Shown here piece by piece: positions 33,344-44,023 of a stretch of 64,000 nt of DNA. This stretch comes from Trichomonas vaginalis G3 (taxonomy: Eukaryota > Parabasalia > Trichomonadida > Trichomonadidae), in NCBI RefSeq assembly GCF_026262505.1, contig NC_067208.1, positions 2,790,001 to 2,854,000 of the forward strand. The letters are read 5' to 3'. The first letter of the stretch is position 1, and each line of letters starts with the position of its first letter. Both the position numbers and the translations under genes were made by a program. The notes beneath the pieces are model-generated. The model saw only the letters and a program-made list of their open reading frames with translations, was not told where the DNA came from and made no database searches.

Positions 33344-33414
33344 TAGTGGGGCTTCCAGGCACTTCGTGCCTTCTAGCCCTGAAGATGTTTAGTATAAATG
33401 AAGTTTTTATTCGG
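33342..33414 (+). repeat. left terminal inverted repeat of element 1
   Basis: It starts GGTAGTGGGGCTTCCAGGC after a run of about 31 A (33311-33341), and ends TTTTTATTCGG. It matches 56729-56801 in inverse orientation at all 73 positions. Inside is a small hairpin, GGCACTTCGTGCC. Confidence 0.95.
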
Positions 33415-33479
33415 AAAATTGTTAGTCTTCTGGGTCGAAAACATTATATAATGTGTCGCTTTTCACAAATTATATATGT

Positions 33480-33672
33480 TTTCATGTTTTGTCAAACATG
33501 AACGTAAATGTTTTGTCAAACATGAACGTAAATGTTTTGTCGAAACTTCTTCATCGTAATGAGTGTAAATGACCAAAAAATAATGTTTAGGGTAGAAGGT
33601 TAGATCTAACCTCCTTTCTACCCTCATTTCTACCCTCTTGAATTTTCATGAATTTTCATGAATTTTCATGAA
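33480..33672 (+). repeat. left subterminal iterons and palindromic cassette of element 1
   Basis: Two or three copies of CGTAAATGTTTTGTCAAACA lead into a variant of the palindromic cassette: GGTTAGATCTAACC, then TTTCTACCCTC repeats, then three GAATTTTCAT units. The right end of the element carries the same modules in inverse orientation, so they act as an extension of the inverted repeats. Confidence 0.75.
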
Positions 33673-33755
33673 TTTCATCGTACACTTTGACCGAGTAGTT
33701 TTTTGTGCTGAACAAAAAGTGTCATACAAACATCTGTCAAAAACCGTTTTTTACT

Positions 33756-33761
33756 TCACTT
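33756..33761 (+). promoter_or_regulatory. initiator of the first element 1 gene
   Basis: TCACTT fits the trichomonad Inr and sits 3 bases before the ATG at 33765. This favours that ATG over the in-frame ATG at 33705 and shows that the element uses host-type promoters. Confidence 0.65.
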
Positions 33762-33764
33762 AAA

Positions 33765-36700
33765 ATGCCACGTAAGCTACGTAAGAATATACGTAAGAGG
33801 AAGGGAGCATTGAAACATCCAAAAGTAAAACTGACACCACAACAACAGTTGCAACAACAAATGCTGAATGACCCCACTATGTTGCAACAAATGTCAAGCA
33901 ATCCTATGCTTTTAAACCGAGTCATTGGTGCACAGAGTGGAGGTTTAAGAGCGGCACTTTTAGCGAAAATGGCAGGCTATGGTGGAGCTGCAGACGGAAC
34001 AGCCTATAACCCTCAAAGTCAAATGAATTTGAGTTCACTCAAAAATCAAATAACAGATGTCAAAAAGTCAAACATAGACATACAGAAACAAATAAGTGAA
34101 AACGAAAAGAAACTAGAATATGACAGACACACAAAGAAACTCAATGAGTTAAACGTAGAGAAAAAGAAGAAAGAAGAACAACTGAAAGAACTAAGTACAG
34201 AGCAATATGCGAAGAAAGTGTCAGAAAAAGCAACAGAAGTAGCAAAAATGGAACAAGATGTTATAAATTTGAAAAACCATACTACTCAATATAAAGTACT
34301 GAAAGATGAAGAGATAAAACAAAAAGCCCTGAAGACATATATGGATAGCGATGAGTATAAAAAAGAAGTTGAAGCAAATGTAAAGGCAGAAAAACTTTTA
34401 CAGTTGCAAAACCAAACCGTACAGTATGAAAACTTAGCACAAGAAAGTAAAAATAACGACGCAGCCATGCAAAAGGCAATGAAAAGCGCAGAATATATAA
34501 AAGCTAACAATGACTGGTTAGATGCCCAAGCCAACGCCAAAGCAGCCCAACTTATAGGGTCAATAAGGACAAAAATACAAGCGGATGAAGACAGTTCAAA
34601 TGAAGCTTTAACAAATGCTGACTTTAAGAACGCCTTCGAAGCTCTTCATAGTAAAGTGAAACTAGTGAACGATTTCTCATCTGGAAAGAAACTGAAGTCT
34701 GAAGGTTTCGACAAAGAGTTAAGAGAAGTAGCACAAAATATGACGAAAATAACAGATGCAGCAACTAGACAGGCAGTTCAAAGTGCCTATGACGCCGTTA
34801 GAGCAACTGTTGTGGAAAGTCAAGAAAAAGAGTTACAACAGACCAAAACAGACCTAGTAAATGCTTTCTTAAGAACGAAAAGTCAGGTAGGACATTATGC
34901 TGCAGATGGAACATATGTGCCAGCTGGTGGAACTTATATACCACCAAACCCTCCAAGAGAAGCACCTGCACCAGGACTACCTAAAACATTTACATCGTCA
35001 CATGGACACAGACACAGGCATGCACCAAAACCAACACAACAACCAACAGTTCAAAACCCTGCACAGCAACAACAACCAGAGCAAGGACAACAACCACCTC
35101 CACAACCAGCACAGCAACCAACAGTTCAAAACCCTGCACAACAACCACCTCCACAACCAGAGCAAGGACATAAAAGAAGTAGAGAACAAGGAAACCAAGA
35201 ATTCTTAAAAATGCTTAAAGAAGAGTGTGGTTTCCCAGATACTGTTGACTTTAGTGACAGATATAAAGAAGCTATTAGAAAGTTCAAGGATGGAAATACT
35301 GACCCGAACCTATTTAGCTTTATGACTCAGCACCAAATGGGATATAATTTCAAACCTGGAAAATACAAGCTCGCTAAGAGATATGATTTAATAGCATATC
35401 ATCCAAATGACATGAACGAATTTACTCCGAGATATTTGATGTCAGAGCTAAATGACAATTCAACTTTCGTCATGAAACGCGTAAAAAATAGAGACGGAAC
35501 GAAAGAACAAAGGCTTATGAATGCGGATGACGTAGATAGGGAAATTGTTGAAAACGGTCTCGGAATATATGAAATGCCAGCAGATGAGGTACAAGAAACT
35601 CCACAGGAAGAAGTTCAGATACAACCAGACATGGAAGAAATAGTTCAGCAACAACAGCTAGAAGAGCCTGAAGGAAACGAACAAGTCCCTCCTTTGGAAA
35701 CTAACTTCACAGAACTAGATGAAGATTTGGAACAGCCGAAAAATCTTGACCCTCAACAAGAGTATGCGGAGAATATGGAATCTTTCCAAGAGTCTAAAAA
35801 AAATTCGGCTGACATAGTAGAAGAATATCGAAAAATGTTTGCCGACATACAAAAGACTCCAACACCAGATGAAAATATTCAGCATAGAATGGAAGTACTG
35901 AAAGAAAATGTACGCAAATACAACAACCCTTTTTACTTACGACCATATAACGTTCAATCTTTGGATGAACTCGGTGAAAATAAAAGGTTAAATTTCAACA
36001 AAACATATAGAAATGAAACATTGTTTAAAGTTCATTCAGAACCTAACCAAGATGGAAACAAACCTACTTTTGTTTCTGCAGACTATGGAACTACAATGAG
36101 ATGGGGTCATAAAGCTAATTCGGATAGGTGGTTCATAAACTTACAACCTCAATTCCAAGAAGTTGTAGACGCAATGGAAGTCAATGGTGAACCAGATTTA
36201 GCTGGTATTTTCAGCGCGGCTTTAATGCCGTTGAAAGATATGAAAGATGCAGATATTTTGGACCAGTATGAAATGAACATGGCTGAAGGAAATATAACAC
36301 CTGACGTTCTAAAACATTTATCTCAAAGAACTACACAGAACCATAGAGATGGTATATTTGGTGAAGAGTTTAGAAAGAAAGTTAGGGAGAGAAGGAAGAG
36401 AACCTATTGTACATGACCTTGCAAACGAAAGTTTGCAAAATGTCATAAAAACTTACTTTGCAGACAATGAACCGAGAAGGGATGAATATTTAAGAAAACT
36501 CAAATGGACAGTACCAAATGAAATGTTAGTATTGAAAAACATGTTCCTTGACAAAATAAAACCAACTACAGAAATAAATGACGCAAGACTGAAACGTTGG
36601 GTAGAAGCTTTCCCATTCACAAAGGATATTATTGGTAACATGGAAAGAAAACCAGAATGGCTACAAAAACATATATTTGGAAACGAGCATATTCCATATG

Positions 36701-37071
36701 GACAGGCACTGTTTGAAGAGCTTGAACCCGAAACTCAGGAAAGAGTCATGCAAACAATACGCGAAGACTCAAATACAAACTATGACAAAATCTTTCTAGG
36801 ATATAGGTTACCTGAGATGGGCGACCAGAGCCCAAAGGCAAAAAGGACATGGGAAATTTACAACATACTAGGTGAACATGAGGCAAAGATGCAACAACTT
36901 GAAGCAGAGGGCAAGTTACCAAAGAAGAAGAGAAGAGTAGAACAAAGTGAAAGTAGTGAAGAAGTAACTTCATCTAGTGAAAGTAGTGGCAATGAAGGAA
37001 AAAGAAGAGTTAAAAACTCAGTCAGGAAGAAAGTAAAGCTTGTGCCAGGTGGGTTTTATTATGACATATAA
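33765..37071 (+). CDS. element 1: large coiled-coil, Gln/Pro-rich structural-type protein region
   Basis: The N-terminus is very basic (MPRKLRKNIRKRKG). A Gln/Met-rich stretch follows, then a long coiled coil rich in Lys/Glu/Ala, then Pro/Gln repeats near 35030-35170 made of units like QQPTVQNPAQQ. Acidic Gln-rich sequence follows. The C-terminal part ends in a Ser/Glu tract and a basic tail. No enzyme motif is visible. Its place directly before the capsid region suggests a virion scaffold or core protein, but I do not recognise the family and this is inference. No polymerase motifs are present. Confidence 0.6.
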
Positions 37072-37103
37072 ATCCAACTATTCTATATTTTTACCCATAT
37101 GAA

Positions 37104-38713
37104 ATGTACGCCGCTCAGAATATAACGCCAACAGTTTTGGATGCCATGAACGGAAATGTTTCTGAATGGTATAACGAATGCGACAATGCCATTAGAAGGT
37201 CAGAAATAGTTCCTGGAACTTACGAATATACAACTGCTGTTTCTTATGGAAATGTAGGTGAGTTTGGAGAAGGTTCTTCAACAACAGTAGATATTGCTTG
37301 CGACAGGTTTCATATTATTTCTATTGACAACTCATTCTTATACGTGGAACAAGACATTGAAATAAAACCTTCTGCCAAGTTGTCTGACAAGAAAGGTTGC
37401 AATGGAATTTTCTATATCGGATACCAATATGCTCCAGAAGTTTTTATGGGATATAAGATATATTCTAACTCTGACCTAGTTCAAACAGTAACATGGGCAA
37501 ACTATGAATGGTTCGCTTTGAGAAACTCAGTACAACCACAAGCTAGAGAACAAACAGACCAGTATGCAACTATTGAGAAAATAAGAAGACTTGACCCTAA
37601 CGTTCCAGGAGTTTATGTTAACCTTTCTGGTTCAGATGGAAATGCTGTCACTAAAGTAAAACTGAAACTTAGAGTTCCTTTGTCATCTTTCCTCATCTTC
37701 AGGTTTTTAAGATACTTGCCAAACTGGGCAGGAAAAATTTCTATCGAACTTACTCCAAGCAAAAATAACTTAGTCATTGCACCAACACAAGACCCATTCA
37801 CTCTTACAGACGTAAAGGGAGCAAATCAAACGTCATTCGCCGAATTTTGCAAAGACAAAGTTGACTTAGACTTTGGTTTCTCAAACCTCAACACTGAAGT
37901 AAAGTATTATTTCAATGCTGCTGGAACTGCTTGGGACCCAGTTAGGTTTACATGCGAAAAATTTGAATGCAAGAGAATAGAAAGCAGACTTGCAGTCTAT
38001 ATGTTGGACCCAGATATTTCAAATGCTTTAGCTGCCAAATATATTGCAGTTCCACTTATGTTCCCTATACACCAAATATCTGTCAAAGACTTTGCAGGTG
38101 AAGTTGGAAACCAAAATCCAGGAACCGCAGGTGCAAGAACAGATATTGCTTTAACAACTGCAATGAAACACGCAGATACTATGTTTGTACTGTTCAGACG
38201 AACTATAAATGACTATTCTTGTTTCTACAACCCTGGTATTAAATATCATATAAACATAGATGGCAAATATTATCCAAGAGAAGAATATTTACAGTTGAGG
38301 ATATGAGGTCATACAACTTGACATTAGATGCTATGAACTTTAACAACAACTTCACAACAACCATTAACCCTGAAATGCAAAGTTCTATTATGCCATATGT
38401 GAAAGTATGGACCCATACAGGAAGTCAAAAAAACTCAATATACAAATGGAGACCGTTCAAATTTTGGCTTGGCATTCCATTTGCTGACTCAGAAGACTTT
38501 ATGGGTGGTATTTCAACTGTTGGTACTGTACAAATACAATATACTGGTGACAGAGACGGTCCATATGAACTGAAAGCAAAGAAGTTTACAAAACCAATAG
38601 CACTTTTCACGGAAGATGCTCTTTTGAAGATTCGTTCGATGAAACCTGCTGGGGCTCCTCAGATTGGCATAACGACAGCTTCCATCGAGCAGATTTTGGC
38701 AGCAGGTCAGTAA
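37104..38713 (+). CDS. element 1: major capsid protein region (double jelly-roll type)
   Basis: The region shares a diagnostic block with the capsid region of element 2 (60226-61763): KLRVPLSSF followed by RFLRYLPNWAGKISIEL here, against RLRIPVRRF and IRFIPAFAGNIQLKV there. Total length and beta-rich composition fit the capsid protein of Polintons and related viruses. It lies between the large structural-type region and other virion-type genes, as in related elements. Assignment is by pattern and context; a profile comparison would settle it. The capsid forms the icosahedral shell of the virus form. Confidence 0.7.
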
Positions 38714-39026
38714 GTTGTTCTTGAACTGACTTCTCTCCGTCAAATATTGACAGTACGCCAGTTTTGACATAATATTGTATTATAAACTTTCCTTTAGAAA
38801 TATCTGTAAGTTTTGAAGTTATATTTTTGTCTGCTTCAAGAACTTTCACCATTTCAGTTATACCAACTTTCTTTGCTTTATGAAAATATTTTGGTTCAGC
38901 AAAGACTGCTATTCTATAACATTTACCATTGTTTGTATAAAGAACTATTCTGTCAATGTATTTGTATTGTTTGTGAGTATAAACTTTGTTCTGCTTCAAT
39001 TCGAAGAGATACTCAAATACGTCCAT
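38607..39026 (-). CDS. element 1: 139-residue protein of unknown function
   Basis: It begins MDVFEYLFELKQNKVYTHKQ and ends in an acidic Ser/Glu tail. It overlaps the end of the capsid region on the opposite strand and is divergent from the gene at 39045, only 18 bases away. Composition is ordinary for this element. No domain is recognised. The overlap lowers confidence, but the divergent promoter arrangement supports it. Confidence 0.5.
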   Translation of the reverse strand: MDVFEYLFELKQNKVYTHKQYKYIDRIVLYTNNGKCYRIAVFAEPKYFHKAKKVGITEMVKVLEADKNITSKLTDISKGKFIIQYYVKTGVLSIFDGEKSVQEQLTDLLPKSARWKLSLCQSEEPQQVSSNESSKEHLP

Positions 39027-39044
39027 CTTTTTATTCTAAGTAAA

Positions 39045-39626
39045 ATGTCATTTCCGAAAAATAAAAGCGTAAGTGTTTCAAAAGGTTTAATGGCGGTGGC
39101 AGATGTGAAGTTAAATTCACCAACTCAAACAAACAGTCAAAGTGTTGTTGTCAATGTCAAAGACAGAAATGTTGAAGTGGGGAAACCATACGAAGACGAA
39201 GATGGTATAACAATAGTTCCTGTAAAAGAACAACCAACATATCCTGAAGTTAGCAGAGACTTAAGTTCTGTTGCAGATATTCGAAACGACTACCAACAAC
39301 TGAAAGACAAACTTCAAACTCAGGAGAAGATTTGTCAAGCTTTAGGTATAATGTTAAACTTGGTCGAACACAATCCTGTAAAAGTGAACTCATATGTCAT
39401 CGCACCTCATGAAGTTTTGAAAGAACTATTGAAACTTTTGACAGAGGCAGACGATATAAACATCAAAGAAATAGAACCCGACGTTAGTTGCTGTGGTGTT
39501 TCATATAATGTCATTGACAAGATATACGTTATGAAAGGAGGTGAAACGTTGAACTTAAAATATAGTTTCCCAGACGTTATAAAAATATTTGACGACCACA
39601 ACATTTCATTAAAATTTATTTGCTAA
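39045..39626 (+). CDS. element 1: 193-residue protein, coiled-coil centre
   Basis: The ATG at 39045 (MSFPKNKSVSVSK) is chosen because the frame upstream overlaps the divergent gene and is Phe/Ile-rich nonsense. It has a low-complexity N-terminus, a helical centre (DYQQLKDKLQTQEKICQALG) and a C-terminal part with CCGVSYNVIDKIYVMKGGE. It is followed after 4 bases by the next gene. A virion accessory role is inferred from position only. Confidence 0.6.
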   Translation: MSFPKNKSVSVSKGLMAVADVKLNSPTQTNSQSVVVNVKDRNVEVGKPYEDEDGITIVPVKEQPTYPEVSRDLSSVADIRNDYQQLKDKLQTQEKICQALGIMLNLVEHNPVKVNSYVIAPHEVLKELLKLLTEADDINIKEIEPDVSCCGVSYNVIDKIYVMKGGETLNLKYSFPDVIKIFDDHNISLKFIC

Positions 39627-39630
39627 GTAA

Positions 39631-40419
39631 ATGGCAGAAGATATAATGGTTTATACTATTACGACTAAAAACCCTGAGTCATATAATTCTATAACAACAA
39701 ACTTACAAAGTCCTCAAGGACGATATTGTAAACTAACCTTAAACACAATGACGACTAAAGCTTGTTTTGCTCTTTTGACACCAGAAGACTTTATTGTTGT
39801 GAATGGTAAAAAATACTCCTTTGAAGATACTTACTCAGATATACCACCAACAGGTTTTGTTGACTTATTTAATACTTTAAGGACGGATGTAACATGTGCT
39901 GCAACTAGAGCAGGTTTCATTATGTTTGGATGTCCGACTGAGTTTACTATAAACAATATGAGCTATAATACAAAACTTATTTCTGGTTTTTACTACCAAC
40001 AGTTTCCTATAACAGGAAAAGGTGTCATACAAGGAATGTCTATTCCATTGACATTAAGCACACCAATCTTATATATTGTTTCAAACTTAGGTTCAAAGTG
40101 TTATTCGAATGTCGACAGAAACTACTATGACCAAAAGATACTTATGCGTATAAATAACACATTCTCTGCTGGTTTGCCTATTGTTCATTCGAATGCAGAG
40201 TTTTCAGCTTTAGTAAACTCAAACACTTTAGCAAACATAAACTTAACCTTAGTTGACGCAAACTTTGTTCCTGTAAAACTTTTATGTCCTATGTATTTGT
40301 CAATGACGGCAGAAAGTTTCGAATTGGAAGATGCAACTGGTGAAAGTATTGTATTACAAGAACAACTTCAACAACAAATAGCTCAAGAACAACAAATGCA
40401 ACAAATAGCTCAAGAATAA
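39631..40419 (+). CDS. element 1: beta-rich minor structural protein
   Basis: It encodes 262 residues that read as alternating beta strands (GRYCKLTLNTMTTKACFALL, INLTLVDANFVPVKLLCPMY) with a Gln-rich tail. The ending pattern, PILYIVSNLG followed by NINLTLVDANF, resembles minor capsid or penton-type jelly-rolls of Polinton-like viruses. It follows the capsid region closely. The penton assignment competes with the protein at 49210-50070; both could be capsid components. Confidence 0.5.
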   Translation: MAEDIMVYTITTKNPESYNSITTNLQSPQGRYCKLTLNTMTTKACFALLTPEDFIVVNGKKYSFEDTYSDIPPTGFVDLFNTLRTDVTCAATRAGFIMFGCPTEFTINNMSYNTKLISGFYYQQFPITGKGVIQGMSIPLTLSTPILYIVSNLGSKCYSNVDRNYYDQKILMRINNTFSAGLPIVHSNAEFSALVNSNTLANINLTLVDANFVPVKLLCPMYLSMTAESFELEDATGESIVLQEQLQQQIAQEQQMQQIAQE

Positions 40420-40448
40420 AAAAAAATATTTTTTTTATTTTTATAAAA

Positions 40449-41684
40449 ATGTACAGAATAGATGTTTCAGATTTTTATGACTTCCAAGCGTTCAGAAATA
40501 TGTGTCCATTTAGAGACTATAACAAAGCAGTCGAGAATTTGAAACGTTTAGTCATTTATGTTGACTCTGCCCCAGAATGTTATGTCATGAAAGAATGGGA
40601 TGTTGTCTTTAACAAACCAAGAGCAACAATAGTTTCAGAACAAGAATGTAGACAGAAACTTAAGAAAATAAAAGTCGTACAAGTTGGCATGAAGATGTTA
40701 GATGCTTGGGATATCTTATTGTCAAAGTTAGAAGATTTTTCAGTTCGAGGTATAAAGTTCTATACACCTTCTCCAAACTTCTATTCTATCTTCACTGGAT
40801 ATAAATATGAACAAGTAGAATGGAAACACAGTATTATAGAAGCTTGGTTAGACCATGTCAAAGAAATTATATGCAATGGAAACGAAAAGGTTTATGAGTA
40901 TATCTTATGTTGGTTTGCAAACATCTTACAACATCCAAGTGCTAAAAATGAAACTGCTCTCATTATAATTGGAAAACAAGGAACAGGTAAGAACACATTC
41001 TTTACAGATATTTTGTGCAAACTGTTAGAAGGTTATTCGAACCCTAATATGACAAACTTAGAAAACATCTGTGGCAAGTTTAACTCCTCAATAGAGAATA
41101 TGAAACTTATAGTATGTAACGAACTTCAAAGTATAGATACAACAAAAGTTTTGAACTCAGATGCTTTGAAGAGTCTTATAACAGACAAAGTTGGAGTTGT
41201 TGAAAGAAAATATAAAGACCAAAGAGTTTGTGAAAATGTTGCAAATTTCATTATGGTTTCAAACAATGCTGTTCCGATGAAGTTAGAAAGTTCTGACAGA
41301 AGATATGTAGTTGTCAGAACGTCAGATTCTCATATGCAAGATACAGAATATTTTGACGACTTAGCAGAAACTTTGACATCTGACTTTTACAACCACTTGT
41401 TCTCATATTTTATGACATTAGATATTTCAAAGTTCAATCCAAGACAAATTCCACATACCGAAGAGAGACAAACATTGTTAGAAGCAAACAAGAGTGTATA
41501 TGAACTGTTCATAGATGAAACTGACTTTGAGTGTTTAGATGAAAGGTCATTGTACGATTCGTATAAACAATATTGTCAAGAGTATGGTTATATGACAGCA
41601 TCTAAACGAACATTCTTGGCAAATGTCAAAAGTCTTTTAGACGTACAGAATGGTGTATATACAAAGAAAATTTTTTCTGAGTAA
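40449..41684 (+). CDS. element 1: SF3 helicase, D5/DUF5906-like
   Basis: This 411-residue replication ATPase presumably unwinds the element's DNA. Walker A is GKQGTGKN (about residues 175-182). Walker B is LIVCNELQ (about 220-227). Sensor FIMVSNN and DRRYVVV follow. Upstream, FYSIFTGYKYE matches the box typical of phage and virus primase-helicases with DUF5906-type domains. The C-terminal ~60 residues form a separate small domain that recurs alone in the next gene. It is the only replication enzyme I can see in element 1, which lacks a visible polymerase. The preceding promoter is an A/T run (40421-40448). Confidence 0.85.
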   Translation: MYRIDVSDFYDFQAFRNMCPFRDYNKAVENLKRLVIYVDSAPECYVMKEWDVVFNKPRATIVSEQECRQKLKKIKVVQVGMKMLDAWDILLSKLEDFSVRGIKFYTPSPNFYSIFTGYKYEQVEWKHSIIEAWLDHVKEIICNGNEKVYEYILCWFANILQHPSAKNETALIIIGKQGTGKNTFFTDILCKLLEGYSNPNMTNLENICGKFNSSIENMKLIVCNELQSIDTTKVLNSDALKSLITDKVGVVERKYKDQRVCENVANFIMVSNNAVPMKLESSDRRYVVVRTSDSHMQDTEYFDDLAETLTSDFYNHLFSYFMTLDISKFNPRQIPHTEERQTLLEANKSVYELFIDETDFECLDERSLYDSYKQYCQEYGYMTASKRTFLANVKSLLDVQNGVYTKKIFSE

Positions 41685-41722
41685 ATTTTAAAAAAAAATA
41701 TTTTTTTTATCCGATAGAAAAG

Positions 41723-42067
41723 ATGACAGAAAAATTAACTTTTTACATAGCGCCAAACCCTTCTTGCCCACATCTTTTTAAGCCACAATATATAGACATA
41801 GAACTAAATAGAGAAAGCGAAATTCCACAAACAGAAGAAAGCGAAATTCTACAAACAGAAGAAACATATAGAGACCTAGATAACGAAAATGGATATGCGC
41901 TATTCTGGTTAGATTGTCCTTATGAAATGTATGAAAAAAAGGCTTTATATGAAGAATATAGAAAATATTGTCATGAAAACGATATAAGACCAAGCTCTAG
42001 AGAAAAATTCTATGCTGGTATAAAACATCTTTTCGAAGTTCAGAATGGCAAATATATAAAGAAATAA
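41723..42067 (+). CDS. element 1: stand-alone copy of the helicase C-terminal domain
   Basis: It encodes 114 residues. The last ~50 (LYEEYRKYCHENDIRPSSRE, HLFEVQNGKYIKK) match the helicase end (LYDSYKQYCQEYGYMTASKR, SLLDVQNGVYTKK). The short intergenic sequence before this gene is repeated almost exactly before the next gene, including TTTTATCCGATAGAAAAGATG. The gene thus arose by tandem duplication of the helicase tail plus promoter. The domain looks like a small winged-helix-type DNA-binding module, by inference. Confidence 0.7.
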   Translation: MTEKLTFYIAPNPSCPHLFKPQYIDIELNRESEIPQTEESEILQTEETYRDLDNENGYALFWLDCPYEMYEKKALYEEYRKYCHENDIRPSSREKFYAGIKHLFEVQNGKYIKK

Positions 42068-42117
42068 TTTTTCTGAGTAAATTTAAAAAAAAATATTTTT
42101 TTTATCCGATAGAAAAG

Positions 42118-42537
42118 ATGACGAAATTCATCTCAGTAAACAAGTACATGTCAGGACTTAAAGAAGAACTAGACCCATTCACATATTTGAATGTTTACTT
42201 CTACCATTTTGAAAAGTCTTCATTCAGCAAAGTTTGGAACATCGAACCAGTTAAGTTTGCTATTGTGACTAAAAATGGTGCGAAATTTGAAGACTTAGAC
42301 ATAGAAGGTTTGTTAGCAGTCAAAGAAAGTTTTGACAGAAGGTTCTCAAACCTTAAAGAAGGCAAAGCATACAAACTTGTTATACCTTATGAACCAAAGA
42401 AAGCAGACGACTATGAATATTATGAGTCTAAAGTTGTAGAAGTTCAAGGTAAATTGGGTAAAAAGATTTTAGAGTCTAAGCCAGTGTTTGCTCCTAAAGA
42501 GGAAGAGAACATTGACATTGACCCAGAAATGTTCTAA
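42118..42537 (+). CDS. element 1: 139-residue protein with acidic tail
   Basis: It is a mixed alpha/beta protein ending EEENIDIDPEMF. Such an acidic, Phe-ended tail is typical of single-stranded DNA-binding proteins, and the gene follows two replication-type genes under a copied promoter. No OB-fold signature can be proved by eye, so the SSB idea is a suggestion only. Confidence 0.6.
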   Translation: MTKFISVNKYMSGLKEELDPFTYLNVYFYHFEKSSFSKVWNIEPVKFAIVTKNGAKFEDLDIEGLLAVKESFDRRFSNLKEGKAYKLVIPYEPKKADDYEYYESKVVEVQGKLGKKILESKPVFAPKEEENIDIDPEMF

Positions 42538-42553
42538 AAATAAAATTTTATTT

Positions 42554-43012
42554 TTACATGTCAAATTTCTTTTTCTCTGGAACTGGTTCAGGTTCTTTCT
42601 TCTCTTCTTCTACTTTCTTTTCTTTCTTTTCTCTCTTCTTCTTTTCTGGTGGAGTTATGTCAAATTTCTCAGAACCATATTTTTGTAAAAGTTCTTTGTC
42701 ATTTAATAGCTCTTCTATTCTGTTTTCTATTTCATCTTCAAGAACAGCGCATGTGTCTTCTTTGCATTCTAAGAACTTTTGTTGGACTTCATCTTTCCAA
42801 GAGGCGTCATCTCTGTCAACAAGTCTGTCATTGACAAACTTAAAGACTGCTCTGCCTAATGTTTTATGGTTCTTGTCATATTCCCAGAAACAGAACTTTA
42901 GAACAAATTCACCTTTCTTGTTTACACTATGTAAGATTTTATGGTCGACAGATGTTTTGCTGTCGAAAAGCTTGTCTCGAATATAGATAGCGAAATCGCT
43001 AGACATTTTCAA
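42554..43012 (-). CDS. element 1: 152-residue protein with Lys/Glu-rich tail
   Basis: The first ~115 residues are mixed (FAIYIRDKLFDSKTSVDHKI, WEYDKNHKTLGRAVFKF). The last ~35 are KKREKKEKKVEEEKKEPEPV-like and probably disordered. It converges with the gene at 42118 (16 bases between stops) and diverges from the ATPase gene. Unknown family. Confidence 0.6.
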   Translation of the reverse strand: MKMSSDFAIYIRDKLFDSKTSVDHKILHSVNKKGEFVLKFCFWEYDKNHKTLGRAVFKFVNDRLVDRDDASWKDEVQQKFLECKEDTCAVLEDEIENRIEELLNDKELLQKYGSEKFDITPPEKKKREKKEKKVEEEKKEPEPVPEKKKFDM

Positions 43013-43042
43013 AAAGATAAAAATTTTAATTTTTCTAAAAAT

Positions 43043-43918
43043 ATGTTAGAAAAAAAGTTTGCTGACATTGACAAAAAATTTGAGAATGTTTTAAATAAGA
43101 ACAAGAGGAAGTTAGAAAATGCTCAGATAAAACCTATACATGACAAGTTCTTATTTGCTCAGAATGGTATAACAGGTCTAATCGCACCGCCTGGGTCGGG
43201 TAAGACTTTCACTTATCTTAAAATGGCTGCACAACAACAAGAACTAGATGAGAAGAACCCATTCTATGAGTTAGTTGTTATTTGTAGTACTTCGGGTCAA
43301 TTTGACCAAACCGTCAATTCGTTCAAAGATATTATAAAAAAGTCTAAGTTAGTATGTATAAAAGACTCTGAGTTGTTAGATTGGATAAAGAAGTACCAAA
43401 GAAGAGTTTTGAAGTACAATGCTATAAATGAGTATATAAATTCGAAGTTTAAAGACCCAAATGAGGAAATGCAGAGAATATTAGAGAAGAAACACTTCAG
43501 AAACAAACAGAAAGAGATAGAATACATTTCGAAGAAATTGCAATCTTACGATTGGAAAACGTACCCTCATAGATGTCTTCTTATCTTAGATGATTTCGCC
43601 TCTCATCCTTTGTTAAAGAATAGAGAACAAGACATGTGTCGAATTCTTAAGAAGCTCAGACACTTTAACATCTCAGTTGTCATTTGTGTACAGACAGCCA
43701 AGAGTTTAAGTAAGGATGTAAAGAGAATACTTACTGACATTATACTTTTCCCTGGATTGTCCGAAGACGATTTCATGGAACTTATGAAAGAGTCCATGGC
43801 AGGTAAGTTTGACAGATATGAACTATGGGAGAAGTACAAAGTCATACAAGACCCTCATACTTCTTTCAGAATTCATATCTACGCAAACAAAGTTCAAATT
43901 GTAAAAAGTCAAGCGTAA
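43043..43918 (+). CDS. element 1: A32/FtsK-like genome-packaging ATPase
   Basis: It encodes 291 residues from the ATG at 43043; upstream in-frame codons overlap the divergent gene. Walker A is GLIAPPGSGKT (about residues 45-55) and Walker B is LLILDDFA (about 179-186). FNISVVICVQTAKSL follows, as in poxvirus A32-type ATPases. This enzyme pumps viral DNA into capsids and is a hallmark of Polintons and related viruses. The motifs look intact. Confidence 0.85.
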   Translation: MLEKKFADIDKKFENVLNKNKRKLENAQIKPIHDKFLFAQNGITGLIAPPGSGKTFTYLKMAAQQQELDEKNPFYELVVICSTSGQFDQTVNSFKDIIKKSKLVCIKDSELLDWIKKYQRRVLKYNAINEYINSKFKDPNEEMQRILEKKHFRNKQKEIEYISKKLQSYDWKTYPHRCLLILDDFASHPLLKNREQDMCRILKKLRHFNISVVICVQTAKSLSKDVKRILTDIILFPGLSEDDFMELMKESMAGKFDRYELWEKYKVIQDPHTSFRIHIYANKVQIVKSQA

Positions 43919-44023
43919 AAATGTAAGTGTTTTAGTCTTAGTCTGTTGTGGTTCTGCAGCTTTCGGTTCTTCTGGCTTTGGAATGGACTCGGTTGGTGGT
44001 ACGTCGGACATTCGTTTGTGTCC

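Noticed and set aside
33705-33764. Earlier ATG of the first element 1 gene
   Set aside because: It is upstream of the TCACTT initiator, and the extra 20 residues look non-coding.
34897-35208. His/Gln-rich open frame overlapping the large structural-type region
   Set aside because: It is another frame of the Pro/Gln repeat DNA.
33765-37071. DNA polymerase in the large element 1 region
   Set aside because: No exonuclease or palm motifs of family B polymerases are visible; composition is coiled coil and Pro/Gln repeats.
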